From assembly GCF_035222275.1 (NCBI RefSeq), contig NW_026946359.1, positions 1,116,001 to 1,180,000 on the forward strand: 64,000 nt of DNA, in the 5' to 3' direction. The position numbers and the translations under genes were made by a program. The notes under the pieces were generated by a model. The model did no database searches. It saw only the letters and a list, made by a program, of their open reading frames with translations, and was not told the DNA's origin. Shown piece after piece: positions 32,582 to 44,730 of this stretch (position 1 is its first letter; each line of letters starts with the position of its first letter). Origin of the DNA: Podospora bellae-mahoneyi. Lineage: Eukaryota > Ascomycota > Sordariomycetes > Sordariales > Podosporaceae.

Positions 32582-33599
32582 TTAAGCAATAGTCGATGGG
32601 CGAGTGGCGCTGAAGACCTTCTTGGTGTTGGTCTTGGCGACACGGTGGGGGAGGGGGAAAGTGAGGTCCTTGGTGATGAGCTGCTTGATGTAGGGGCGCT
32701 TGACGTCCTCGGTCTTCTCGATCTCAACAACGCGGAGGATCTAGATGCAAATTGTCAGTATCTAGACTCGGGCACGATTTCCGTGGGCTTGTTCATACGT
32801 GGATGGATCTGAAACGGGCACGATGGCGGGCGGCCATGTCGGAGTAGAGGGCCTCAACAGCCTTGGTTCTGGAGGTCTCACGGTACTCCTTGTACATGTT
32901 GTGGGTACCAGACCGGGAGTCGTAGCGGATCCAGATGCCGAAGTTCTTGACTCTGAGGGGGTGCTTCTCGGAGATCTATAATACGGGTCAGTCTCCTCTG
33001 TCCCCGGCCAAATATTGATTCCAAGCGAGCATACCTGGTTGACACTGACGATCTCGCCAGTGGCCTTCTTCACCTTGCGGAGACCGCGAAGGAAATACCA
33101 GAAACGGGACTTGGCAATAACCTCATTGGGCGCGAAGATGCGCATGCGATAGAGGGCGGGGCTGGGGTTAGCCTCGGTGGGCAGATGGCGCCCAATGACC
33201 TGGTATTCCTGAAGACGACCTGGCACAGATTGTCAGCATCTCGAGTGTTTTGTCGTAAAGATCCCGAGTTTGCAGCGATGGCGGCGTGTTTGAATATCGA
33301 GTGCTGGCCGGTCGATAGAGAATGCACAAACTCCCAGTTCCCCGTCGAAAATAGGCGATAGATTGCGGCACCCCGATGCCAGCCCTGATATATTTCCTCA
33401 ACATGGTCCTCCACAGCAACAATCAACGAGTCGTTCCCTCCCTGCCCAATTCACATGTCTTGAGGCAAGCCTCCCTCCCATCGTGTCATGCATTTCGTCG
33501 GATGGTGAATTTGTCGTCGTTCGTCGAAGTTATTCTCGGTCGCCGCCTTCGCTGCAAACTCAAAAGATGCCAATGGAATCGAAAAAATTGCTTACCCAT
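32582..33599 (-). CDS. 60S ribosomal protein eL20 (RPL20/L18a)
   Basis: Exons (-) 33599-33596, 33219-33035, 32975-32799 and 32740-32582 sum to 525 nt, 174 residues, the usual fungal length. Exon 1 codes only ATG G, so the protein starts [53 protein letters not shown], unmistakably eL20. It continues [33 protein letters not shown] and ends [12 protein letters not shown]. Intron 1 is 376 nt (GTAAGC donor; GCTGACAATC branch, GCCAG acceptor), much longer than the others here; introns after the start codon are common in fungal ribosomal protein genes. It is head to head with the CSN12 gene (593 bp between ATGs). Confidence 0.96.
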
Positions 33600-34192
33600 C
33601 TGGAAAAGGATCGTTAGATTAATTCAAAGGTATCTTCTCTTTACCACCGAGGCCTAACTTACTTTGCTGGTTTGTCGTGGATCGCTGTCGATGCCGTGTG
33701 CTGTCCGAGTCCAGAATTAGCGATAACGAGGGTCAAGAAAAAATTGGGTGTGCTTGGTTTAGGGCTCGCGCGCATTGACCATCCCCGCAGAAAACCTCAG
33801 CCACATGTGGCGGGGCCGAAGTGAGTTTAAAAGCTGACGCCACAGAGTGGGGCAACTTTAAGGGAGCCAAGATATGAGCTTGCAAGCCAATCAGAGCAAC
33901 GCAATCCTCTCACGCTCAAGCTGCCATCTCACTCTTCCACTGCACTCCCCAATACAGGACGATATTCCAGCTACATTTACAAGATATTTGAGATTGCCCA
34001 CCGAGAGCGATATCTATAGAATTTGGCGGCTATCCTGCGATCAATCCGCATCTGCAGACAATTGTTCGACTCCAATAAGAACAACAGTCAACTCGATACC
34101 GCTCCCATCACTTGGTGGGGCAACCACAACATCACACAGCTTGCGCCCAAGCCAAGCTCACCCTGTCAATACCCCAGTTCAAACATCCCATC
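33600..34192. promoter_or_regulatory. shared divergent promoter region, eL20 and CSN12
   Basis: A 593-bp region between divergent start codons with no gene inside. No named element assigned. Confidence 0.45.
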
Positions 34193-35806
34193 ATGGAGTT
34201 CGGCCCAGCGCTTTACCACGAGTTTGGAGAGGCTTGGAAAACAAGGGATGGTTACCGACTAGCAAAGACCATCTCTCCAGAGTTGACTCCTAGCCAGTTG
34301 TCCAGCATATGGCAAAGTGCGAATGGTGCGGGAAGCTACAAAGCAGCTCGGGACGACGATGTGAAAGCAGCCATTAAGCGTGGTCTTTCCAGTAGTTCAG
34401 CGCGTTTGGACGGCATCGGTCAAAAGGAGATCAAGGGTTGGGTCGAGGTTTACTTTGCTTACTGGCAAGCTGCCGGCATCCTTGCTCAAGTGCAGCAGAC
34501 CTCATCATGGACCAATGCTTATGAGCAGTGGAAAGTCTTGATCAACGCTCTGATCCAGGGGTATAACAGTCATGAGTTTGAAGCCTGGACCATTCCGTGT
34601 CTCTATGTGGCGGGCAAACATCTGCGGCTGTTTGCGATGCAGGCGGATGAGCACACAAGTGTCAACGACAACTCGGCAACTGCATTTCAAGATGACTTTG
34701 ACCCAGAATTACAGAAACATCAGAAATTGGAGGACTGTGCGCGAGTTCTTAACAAAGTATTCACGATTTGCCTGAGTGACAGGTAGGAATTCCGTGCTCT
34801 TGATGTTGCTGCCAGCTGAGGCTAATATCATTACAGAGCACCACTCGAAGAGTCTCGGAAATGGGGGCTCTATTACATCGTCAACCTTCTCTTCAAGACT
34901 TACTTCAAGCTCAATGCGACAGGATTGTCGAAAAATGTGCTGAGGATTTTGACCGCAGGACGGGGAGATATGCCAGACTTTCATGCATTCCCAAAGTCTC
35001 AGCAGGTCACTTTCAAGTACCACGAAGGAGTATTATGCTTCCTTGAGGAGAACTATGCTGAAGCCGAGAAGCATCTGACGGAAGCATGGAACACCTGCCA
35101 CAAAGACGCCATGAGGAACAAAGAGTAGGTGGCCTTCCATGCTCTACATGGATCTTTTACGCTTTGCTAATATGATGCACCTAGGCTGATCTTGACATAT
35201 CTAATTCCGTGCCATCTCATCACAACCCACACCCTTCCCACAGAAAAGCTGCTGGAGCCTTACCCACGACTACAAAAGCTCTTCCTCCCACTCTCTCGGT
35301 GCATCAAGCAGGGCGAGCTCCACAAATTTGACATCGCCCTTCAGGAAGCCGAGGACGAGTTTGTCAAACGGCGCATCTACCTCACCCTCGAAAGAGGACG
35401 CGACATCGCACTACGCAATCTCCTCCGCAAAGTGTTCATCGCCGGCGGCTTCGAGCCAGTAGCGAAGGAGGGAGACAAGCCTTTTCGCCGGACTCGTATC
35501 CCAGTAGCAGAGTTTGCCGCGGCTATCAGCCTCGGCAGCGAGGAGAAGGTTGACAATGACGAGGTTGAGTGTCTTTTGGCAAATATGATTTACAAAGTGA
35601 GTCAAAACTATGCCTTACCTTCCATGTTTCTGCCTGGGGCGTCAAGGCATCCACGGCTGTCGACTTTGATTGGTGTAACATCGTCCGTGAGTCATCCAGT
35701 CACTGACACCGTTTGTTTGTAGGGACTGATCAAGGGATATATCTCTCGTGAACGGAGTATTGTGGTACTCAGCAAGTCGGGGGCGTTTCCCGGGACTGGC
35801 GTTTGA
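34193..35806 (+). CDS. PCI-domain protein, CSN12/Thp1-like
   Basis: Exons 34193-34782, 34837-35124, 35185-35596 and 35723-35806 give 457 residues. Each intron has a GT donor and an AG acceptor and keeps the frame. The N-terminus ([33 protein letters not shown]) and the TPR-like helical part ([64 protein letters not shown]) are typical of CSN12. The PCI/winged-helix part includes [50 protein letters not shown] and ends [34 protein letters not shown]. Yeast Csn12 acts with Thp3 in transcription elongation and mRNA maturation and is linked to the COP9 signalosome. The role here is inferred by homology. Confidence 0.94.
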
Positions 35807-37994
35807 GCGGGGCAGATATGGGCGTTGACCGCGCCCCATTTGGGAAGGCTTGATAAAATCTTGATCAACTGCCGTGTCCAACTGGATCTTCTGGGACTCA
35901 CCGAGTTCTTGGTCGTGTAGGGAAAAGGTGGGACAATTTCATGGTGGTGCCCCCCAACCCGACGGCAGGAAAGGGAGGGATCATCCATCCCGCACGACGG
36001 CATTTGTGGTGGTGCCATCGGATATCTATCACCACTTGACGTGCGTGAACAAGCCTGGGAGCTTTCTCACACCATCACCAACAAAACAACGGGCTGCAAA
36101 AAGATCTTGAGAACGAAAGGGACATGAATTACGGATATGGATAGCATTTGAGCGGGGAAAAAAGCTGTTAATCAATTACAAAGTCAGTTCAATCCACTGT
36201 CTTGTAGTTTGTCTCCTCCACCAAAAATCCAAACTACAGGAATCAGGGTGAGCGTGAACAGCGTGAATCGGTGACTTTGGGGGGTGTTGGTTTGGTGATA
36301 GAGTTTAGTGCGGGGTTGCTTTGGAAACGGTCCCAAACGGGGCGGAAACCCACTAAACATCGCCCCCCTTTTCCCGCAGCAATCAAGTGTGCCGCACCAC
36401 CATATTTACACCGTAAGCATTATTACTATTACAGTGAGGTACCGAGAAGGTTCAATCCATGAAGATGACACCATTCCTTTTTCTTTTGTTACAATCATCT
36501 CATTCGGTACTTTTTGCAACAGCCCACACCATCATGCGCACCCCCTGGCTTTTGTCTCTCGATCTACGGTACCCAACATGCCTCCGTTCTGTGGTCGAAC
36601 TGCGTGTTCACTGCCTGCGCAACAAGACATGCATTTGACTCAACCCCTGAGTGATGAGATGAGCAACAAGGCTCATTCATCTTGAGTCACTTACACAAGG
36701 CGATTGTACATATTCCATCATCACGATGGCACAAAGACATGTTTCTCCACCCCCTCTTCCCATGTCTGATGGAAATATCCAGAAGGGTGTGTGTGAACGG
36801 GTCTGACCGTCTTCTGTCCCCCTTATCCCCCCCCCTGCCATTGAAAAGGTGGTGTGGAAAATGGCGGTTACCATCCTATTGGACAACCCAAACTTTCCCA
36901 GCTGTATGGGTGGTGTGGGTAAGGTAGGGGATGAATGGTGCGGCAGGTCATTCTGGACTAGGTAGCAATGCAAAAGCGGGAGTTGAAAATCCGCTTCAAT
37001 GGCAGGTCGTGGTGGCAAAAGAAACCTTCTTTTTGCTATCGTCATTACCGATTAACCCACAATGACACATTCTCACCGAGATCAAATTTTCAAGTATGAA
37101 GGCTCTCACGGAGATTTCCAGTGTCTGCAGAAATTTTAGGGGGGTGAAAGCTCTCCAAAAATCGGCTGGCAAAGCTTGGTGTTTTTCTCATTCTCAAGAG
37201 AAAAAACAGCGAGAGAAAAAGCCTCCAGCGTTTTTTTCCTGGTTTTGATATCTTGATATCGTTCCTGAGTTATGTTCCTCTTTCTTGTTGCAAAGAAAAA
37301 AAAAAAAGAGAAAACAAGCTTTTTTTCCACCAAAGAGCGTAAGAATCGTAGTCATACAAATCACCCACCCTCCATCCCTCCCCCCTTCCTATTCCCGTTG
37401 TCCCACTGTCCAGAACATCTTGATCATTCTGCCCTGTTCATTCCATCCTCCGAAACCCAGCGTTCGCTCTTCGTCTGACGACCGACGTGATATCCAAACC
37501 AATGTGAGATGATGGCACAAAGGAAACAAGGGAAAATAAAACAACCTACCCCATGGTAGTGTGCCGTCTAATACAAATACGGCTAAAACTTCTCAAAAGC
37601 ATGCCAGAAGAATGAGAAATACCCGCCCAGAAAATATTAGTACAAATGTTTTGGGGTTTTTAACTTGGGAATGTCAAGGGAAAAACAACCAAAAGAAAAA
37701 AGCAAACCCAAAAACTCCAAAAAAATGAAGAACAATCTATGGTGATAATAATCCCATAATTAAGAGCCTCCCGAAAAAGTAATAAGAAATGAAAGGGTGT
37801 GAAGAAGAGAAGAAAAACACATGAGTCATTAAGTTATGAGAGGGTGTAACAATAACAAAAGGTCAAACAAACAGCATCTCGAGTCGGGGGTATTTGTTTT
37901 GTTTTGTCGATGTCGAGAGGGGTGTGCAAGACCGTGGTATCGCGGACAAGGAAAAACAGACAAAGCAGATCAAGGCAGTATCATGATGGGCAGC
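35807..37994. other. intergenic between convergent genes
   Basis: No gene I can support in 2.2 kb. AT-rich and purine- or pyrimidine-rich stretches with A and T runs (for example near 37297-37310). It holds the 3' flanks of the CSN12 and BTB genes. Confidence 0.5.
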
Positions 37995-39027
37995 CTAAAA
38001 ACGGCCGCCGCTTCTCGGTGTGCGAGGGGTGCTCCTATTGACCAGTCAGTCAGTGGCCAACAGGACTATACGCAGATGGGCAAAACTTACGCAGCACTCG
38101 AAAGGTCATCAACATGGTTGCACATGGCCACAAACAAGTCAAAGAATAGCTGGGTGCCGCCGTTCAACATCTCAAGCTGCATCGTGCCGCTCTTCTTGAA
38201 GGTGCTGCGGCAGCGGATGATGAGGGCGAGATAATGGGCGCGGAGCTTGGAGTCGGTGTCAGGAGTGTGGGCGTAGGCGTAGCGGGCCGAGGAGAGAATG
38301 ATGCTCGCTTGAATACCGGATTCTGTCTGTGTTAGCGTTGAGAACAAGTCAAGAGGAAATGGTGTACATACGAAGACCTTGCTTTCTCAACGACACCCTC
38401 TTCAGCTCGTCTAAGCCATACTTCTCCGCCGCGCAGTAGATGACCGTGTCCTTGAGAAGCTCGCCGTCAACAGTATGGTGGTAGATGGTGGCATCATGAC
38501 GCGCCTCATCTGTCAGCTGCTCCATCTCCCACGAGTTGCGCTTCTTGTTATGCACGAGGCGGGGGAAGTAATCGCCCTTGTAGAGATACTCGAGGACAGA
38601 CGAGAAGATCTCAGGCTCTTCGTCGGGCAGGGAGATCTTCTTCGTCTGGGAGTCAAACATCTGGTTCTGAAGGATGTTGAGGAAGAAGGGTGATGTGGAG
38701 AGGACATGTTCGTGGGCAGCAAAGACGCGTTGCTCCTGGCCGACGACGAGAGTTACAATGGCGGAGATGGGAGAGTTGCTAGGGTCATATTATGTCAGTA
38801 TATCGAAATGGGCATGCAAAACATCTAGCGACTTACTCAAAGTTTGAGTGAGACGCATTGGCATTGGAAATGGTGCCTGCACGACGACGGCCGGATTGAG
38901 ACTCAGGTCGTCGCTTGGAAATACCGGCCTCCTTGCTGAATGACGAAGTCGACTTCCCAGAGCGATGACCCTTACTGAAGCTCTTGCTCCGCACATGTTG
39001 AACAGGCTCGTAGCGGGTGGAAAACAT
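37995..39027 (-). CDS. BTB/POZ-domain protein
   Basis: Exons (-) 39027-38837, 38778-38372, 38322-38091 and 38034-37995 give 289 residues. A basic Ser-rich N-terminus (MFSTRYEPVQHVRSKSFSKGHRSGKSTSS, residues 1-64) precedes a BTB fold: NSPISAIVTLVVGQEQRVFAAHEHVLSTSPFF, then KKISLPDEEPEIFSSVLEYLYKGDYFPR. A back-like helical part follows (LLKDTVIYCAAEKYGLDELKRVSLRK, IILSSARYAYAHTPDTDSKLRAHYLALIIRC). With the last intron spliced (GTAAGT, CACTGACTG, AATAG) the end is SSAASTPRTPRSGGRF. If it is retained, translation stops four bases into the intron with SSAA. Such proteins can act as Cul3 substrate adaptors or scaffolds; the partner is unknown. Confidence 0.88.
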
Positions 39028-40391
39028 GATGTTTGATATTCTTTTCGTCGCCCAACTCCCTTCGCACTCGAATATCCCTCCTGGATGCTGTGCGGGACGG
39101 TACGGTGGCGGCGGAGGTGATGAGTGCGTAATTAAACAGACGGAAACAATAATGATGAAAGAAAAGACAAAACCCGGGACTTGATGGCCGATGGACGATG
39201 CGATGCTGATGATGGACCCTTCCTTACATGTGGGGAATGAGGCGATGAAATGCACTTGATGGCAAGACCAGAACAAGTCTGCATCGCGCGGGGAAGATGA
39301 GCCATATTATATAACGGTACGAGGCGTCCATGCGCAGATGCCTGGAAAATCTCTGCCAGGCGGACTCATGAAGCCTTCTGGGCGACACCGAAAAAGGTAC
39401 TCTTCCGCGCGTTCCATGATTGGACGCGTCTGAGTGCTATCGGCCCCGACTGACCCCTGCTCGTCTTGATGCGATATTCACACGATATCACCTGACTTGG
39501 GAGCTAGCTGTTTTAGGCAAGACTGACTGGGGGGTTGGCTGGAGTTTGCCAGGGGAAATTCCATGGATCATGTCGTTTACAGGGATCAGACCATGGCGTG
39601 TGCGAGGCAAGGGACGGGTGTGAATGGAAGGACTTGCGACACTGATGACCAGATGTGAAAACGGTGAAAGTGAAGGCTGATCCTGCGAGGCTGCCTACAT
39701 ATCCTCGAATCGCCTGTCTCCCGGCAGCGGCGTGAAGTTCTGCTAAGCAGCAGCTGGCAAGGCAGCCAAAGCCTCCAGCCTTTTATTTTCATGTCGAGGA
39801 GAAGATGTGATGGTAAAAGGATCAGACTTTGACACTTTTCGAGATGCAAGACATCAATTGAGTCAATTGGGTCATTGAGACAGCATTGGGGAGAGCTTCG
39901 AGCCACAACTTGTTGGGCGAGACCTGGTATCTTATAACACAAGCACACCACCTCCACAGTCCACCCGAGGCCGACCCAACGCAACGGACGGAGCAAACGA
40001 CTGCTTCAGCCGTGCCGCTAATTGGTGTGCTTTGGGTAACATCACGACGGATTGCCAACGCTTTGCTTTTTCGCTGCTGGTTTCGCAAGTTTCTGGGATC
40101 TTGGCACACACTCTGATGCAGCCAACTGTCAAATAAGGTATGGGGTCGTCAGAAGTGTCAATTCTGGTGTTGTTCGAGGGAGGGTTGCCCAGGTGGCTCC
40201 CTGAGGCCGGACCAGTTGGCCCAGGTCCCACTGCCAAAATATTAATTCCTTAACAGTGGGCCTCATTGACTATTCTGACGCCAACCGGTGCCCCCCTGTT
40301 CTGTCTGTTTTGTGCCATGGGCCCGCTGCCCGGGGTGATCTACAGGGGCTCGGATCTGCCCTACAAGATGCCATCGCCACTCCGAAGTTCA
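39028..40391. other. intergenic
   Basis: No gene seen in 1.36 kb. Holds the BTB promoter and the 3' flank of the alpha/beta hydrolase gene. Confidence 0.5.
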
Positions 40392-41720
40392 TCACCGAGA
40401 AGCATCCAAGGCCCGCTTTGTCAATTTCAAGATTGCTTCTGAAGCAAGCTTTTTCCCAGGGCCTCGAGCAATCGCTTCTTGATGGAACGCAACCGAGGCA
40501 ACCCCCTTTTCAACGGGGAGGCCGAGTTCAATGCATCTTTGATGCAGCTTTTCGGTTTGCTCTCTCGGCACAAGCTCATCCCGCTCAGCCTGGAGGATGT
40601 ATATGAAGGGTGCGTCGCAACTTTTCTCTTCGGCCTTTTGAGCAACCAGCTTCAGGTTAGCATAGCTGTCCAGATGGTTTCTGAGAAAAGGCCACAGGTA
40701 TTTGTATGGCAACCATTTTTGGGGATACAGCGCCCCTAGCATCGATCGTATCGATAGAAAGGGGGTCTCAAGAATTACGCCCTGGATAGGTAGCTTTTCC
40801 GGGATGCGTCCGGTTGCGGCCAGGTTTGTTGCTACCCCCGAGCCAATCGACTGTCCCCAAATCAGGAAAATCGGCTTCGTGGTGCTGTCTTTGCCAAATG
40901 TTCGCTCATGGTGTTGCAAAATCCAGTTTGCTCCGGCTTCGGCATCGAGGCGGATGCCAGGCTCAGATGCGCGGCCACGGGACGTCCAATATCCTCTGTA
41001 ACTCAGGCAGACGAAAGTCAACTCCATTGGTGCCAGAGCATATTGTTTGCTGTCACTGACAGCCCGCAACACCCACGACAGGTCTGGCAAGCGAGGGGGG
41101 ATGGACGAGGCGTTCCCTACCGCAGCGTCAGTCTCGCATCCAGTTTCCTGCATATCTCATGGTGGCTGACCCTGAAAGTAGAGCACATACACATGTGCCA
41201 CAACAGACTTCCCGACGTCCGCGGCTACCTGCCGATTCCCCTTCGGCAGCGGCACCGTCGCAACCGCCATTGCGAGATCTGTTCCGTCAGCAGCCTTAGT
41301 CCTCTCCTCCCTCCACTGAAGTCCCCCACAGCGGCTTAACCAGTCAGCAATGCGCTCGCTCCTTGCAGTCGGGGGCAGTCCTGGCATGTAGATGATCTTG
41401 TTCTGGAAGACCACCATCATGATACATTTCCAAATCCACAGCCCAATCAACAAGCCAGTGAACATCAACGGTGCCACTAGAATTGTTTGGGTATGGAGCC
41501 TGCGGCGGCAAGTGCTCTCCATTGGCATGATGTGGGTGATACGTGGACGAAACCGCCGCGGTGGACCATGCTGCACATCGACCCGAAACTGAGGCAATCT
41601 CAAGGGACTGCAGCAACGACAACTCATGTGCAGCAATGACTTGGGGACCGGCTGATGCCATTTAATGTGCCTGCTGAGAGGCCGATAGCGACCAGAGACG
41701 ACTGCGTATGTCACAGGCAT
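40392..41720 (-). CDS. alpha/beta hydrolase, BEM46/ABHD13-like, membrane anchored
   Basis: Exons (-) 41720-41171 and 41116-40392 give 424 residues. The 54-nt intron has GTCAGC, GACTGACGC and GGTAG and splits the oxyanion-type motif VLYFQ-GNASS. A transmembrane helix (ILVAPLMFTGLLIGLWIWKCIMMVVFQ) is followed by NKIIYMPGLPP, typical of BEM46-type hydrolases. The nucleophile lies in WGQSIGSGVA (G-x-S-x-G); the acid is probably in ILQAERDELVP and the base in VASVAFHQEA. These proteins sit in endomembranes, and in Neurospora BEM46 affects hyphal growth from ascospores. The long basic N-terminus before the membrane helix is uncertain; an internal ATG (MPMESTCRRR) could be the true start. Confidence 0.88.
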
Positions 41721-42494
41721 TGGCGGCAGTCATTGGCGGGATGGCCCGCGGGATGTTGCTGGTGTGGGATGGCGTGTTGAAACCGCAAGAGATCTCGCTC
41801 TTGTGCAAGTATTTCGCGCTCCTCATGCCATGGCCTCAGTCATGTGTCCAGCTTCCACTCGTCAGACGTGGAGATGAGATGCAGCAAGGTCCACCTGCAG
41901 GTAGAGACCCGTACGTGCCGTGTGAGCAAAAGGGCTGGGTTTGGTGGAATTGGGCTGGTATGGTTGGGCGGAAAGCTGTCCAAGTCCCCAGTTGTTGTCG
42001 TCATGTAATTCGTGGAGGAGTAGCTACCTGGCCAGCATTATCGCGAAGGGGTCCAGAGAAGATAGCAACCGGAGACCCAAGGACGAGGTCGCGGATGGGG
42101 AAATTTGGTGTCTAAAGATCAAGCGAGGAATTATGCTTTTCGTCTGATGGGAAATATGATCGAATGGTTGACGCTGGTACCGGGACGTTGGATATTGACA
42201 GCGGGACCAGCTTACCTAACGATCACCGCTAAGCCCCGCGCTGACTTCCCGGCCTAGTGCATTTCGGGTGGCTGACAGCAACCGATATAAGGTGATGATA
42301 AGCATGGGCGCCCCTCTTTGAAGGCCGGCTGGCAGTTGGTCGACCGGTGACCTCAAATTTCTACCACGTCTTTGCCCACAGCCGCTGTCCAATATAAACC
42401 AGCCTGGGTCTCGCTAGGCTGAACGTCCGCGCCCATTTCTGCCTCTTCTGCTTGATTCTGAATCGCAACACATCACAAAACACAAACATCAACC
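41721..42494. promoter_or_regulatory. divergent promoter region, alpha/beta hydrolase and sds22
   Basis: 774 bp between divergent start codons. An open frame across 41708-42115 lacks coding character. No named element assigned. Confidence 0.45.
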
Positions 42495-43760
42495 ATGCCT
42501 GCTTCCGTAGACCTTTCAGAGGAAGCGCCCCGGTCGCCTGGCCACCACATCGAGCTGGTTGACGACAACCCCTCGCCGCGACACGACGGCGAAACTAGTC
42601 CCGGGCTTAAGAATAGCAAGGGCTGGGACGGCAAGCTGCGTGTCACTAAAACTGCCACCCTCGCGAACCCCGAAGCTCTCTCAGACCCCGAGTACTCTGA
42701 TGATGACAATGTGGTAATAGGAGAGGAGGTCCCCGCTGACGAGGGCAAGTTCCTTCCTCCAAAACTATGCCAGCAACCCCCCAGCTAACCTCCCATCCTA
42801 GACCTCCTCGACGACGAAGACCCCGAAACCGATGAGATCATTTGCACCCACTCCCGTATTCAGTCTATCTCCGCCCTCCGCCTCGCGCGCTTCCAAAAAG
42901 TCGTCCGCATCTGCCTCCGCCAAAACCTCATCCAAGACATCGAAGGCCTCTCCGGCATAGCCTCCACCCTCCAGGAACTCGACCTCTACGACAACCTCAT
43001 CTCCCACATCAGCCGTGGCCTCGAGGACCTCACCAATCTGACGTCTCTTGACCTCTCCTTCAACAAGATCAAGCACATCAAGCACATCTCCCATCTAATA
43101 AACCTCACCGACATCTTCTTCGTCTCCAACAAAATCTCCAAAATCGACGGCCTCGAAAACCTGACCAAGCTCCGTAACCTCGAACTCGGCTCCAACCGCA
43201 TCCGCGAAATCACAAACATCTCGCACCTCACCGCGCTGGAAGAGCTCTGGGTAGCCAAAAACAAAATCACCACCCTCAACGGCCTCTCGGGCCTTTCCTC
43301 GCTGCGCCTCCTATCCATCCAATCCAACCGCATCAGGGACTTGTCGCCCCTGAAGGAAGTCCCCCAGCTGGAGGAACTCTACATCTCGCACAACGCGCTC
43401 GAATCCCTCGCCGGGATCGAGAACAACACGGCTTTGCGCATCCTCGAAATCTCCAACAACCAAATCAAGTCGTTGAAAGGGCTGGGGCCGCTAAAGAACC
43501 TGGAGGAGCTCTGGGCGAGCTACAACCAGATCGGGGACATCAACGAGGTGGAAAAGGAGCTTGGGGACAAGAAGGAGCTGACGACGGTGTACTTTGAGGG
43601 GAACCCGCTGCAGCTGAGGGGGCCGGCGGTCTATAGGAACAAGGTCCGGCTCGCGCTGCCGCAGGTGAGGCAGATTGATGCTAGTAAGTTTTGTTTTGTT
43701 ATACCCTCTTGCCTGGATGTAGAGCTAACAAGGTGTGTAGCGTTTGTACGAACAACGTAA
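42495..43760 (+). CDS. sds22: protein phosphatase 1 regulatory subunit SDS22
   Basis: Exons 42495-42744, 42802-43683 and 43741-43760 give 383 residues. A disordered acidic N-terminus (to about residue 90) is followed by about eleven 22-residue SDS22-type leucine-rich repeats (LQELDLYDNLISHISRGLEDLTN, LTSLDLSFNKIKHIKHISHLIN, LRNLELGSNRIREITNISHLT, LRILEISNNQIKSLKGLGPLKN). The LRR-cap end is GNPLQLRGPAVYRNKVRLALPQVRQIDATFVRTT. The protein binds PP1 catalytic subunit and is needed for chromosome segregation and PP1 assembly. Intron 1 uses a GC donor (AGG-GCAAGT) with CAGCTAACC and TCCTAG; only this choice keeps the frame. Intron 2 (GTAAGT, GAGCTAACA, GTGTAG) leaves a 20-nt last exon. Confidence 0.97.
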
Positions 43761-44730
43761 CCAGCATGAGCCTGTAGTTTCTTTTTTTTTTGGTGTTCCT
43801 GAAGTAGAAATGGTTCAGCCCCGGTGGTGTTTTGATTTTTTTTTTCCCCCGCCTTTTGCGGGAAAACTCATGTATTCCCCTGTCTTTTATACCATTTCTT
43901 TTTTGTTGTATTGTCAATAGCATTGCAGGTGGCGTTTTTTGGTTTCCCATCTTTTGAGCTTAGAGGCTCCTTTTTTGGAGGACGGCTAAGAAGGCCGGGA
44001 GAACAATCACATATTTTTTGATTCCCTTTTTCATCTGTCAGAAGGTATTATGCATTACTTTGTTTTGATTTTTATGTCTGTCCCCCCCTACCAAACCCTT
44101 TGTCGATTTTTTGGGAGATGGATTATTAGCGTGGGTAGTTGTCAGTGAGCAACCTGCTACGTAGGGAATCAAAGGCAAAATCTGTATGGGAAAGGCAAAA
44201 ACAATAGAGAAGTGAACATGTTTATCAAGGAGGGGGAGCAATGGTTTATTATGGTCCCTTTTTGTATGACGGCTTCAAACTGGCCCTTGTGTCATGTAGA
44301 CCAGCACCATCAAGTCGAGTGTTCACACAAGTCATATACATTCACATTCAAGAGCAGCCATCAATCATGAAAAAAAGTTGGATATTGTACTCTCTTATTC
44401 TCTATGCAAAAGAGCTATCCTTTCCCATAAATACACGTATTCTTCAAAAGGCTACGTATCCTGTCCTCCTGTCTTTCTTCCATTCCTCCTTTTTCTTTCC
44501 AGGGGTATGTGTGTGTTGTTGGGTTGGGTGGGGGGCATTATTTGTTTTCATTCCTTCGTGACAAGTTGACCGGCTGAGATGGTGCCAGTCAACCTCCCTT
44601 CTTCTTCCATATCAGAAAAGGGAGGTTAAATCTCAACCATGTGCGACGACATGGCTGAGATGATGGTCAGATCGGCTCGGGTAAAGGGGGTATTTTGTTG
44701 TTTTATTTTTAGATTGCTCGGGCTAGCAAT
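43761..44730. other. intergenic between convergent genes
   Basis: No gene seen. T-rich 3' flank of sds22 and the 3' flank of xylose reductase. Confidence 0.55.
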
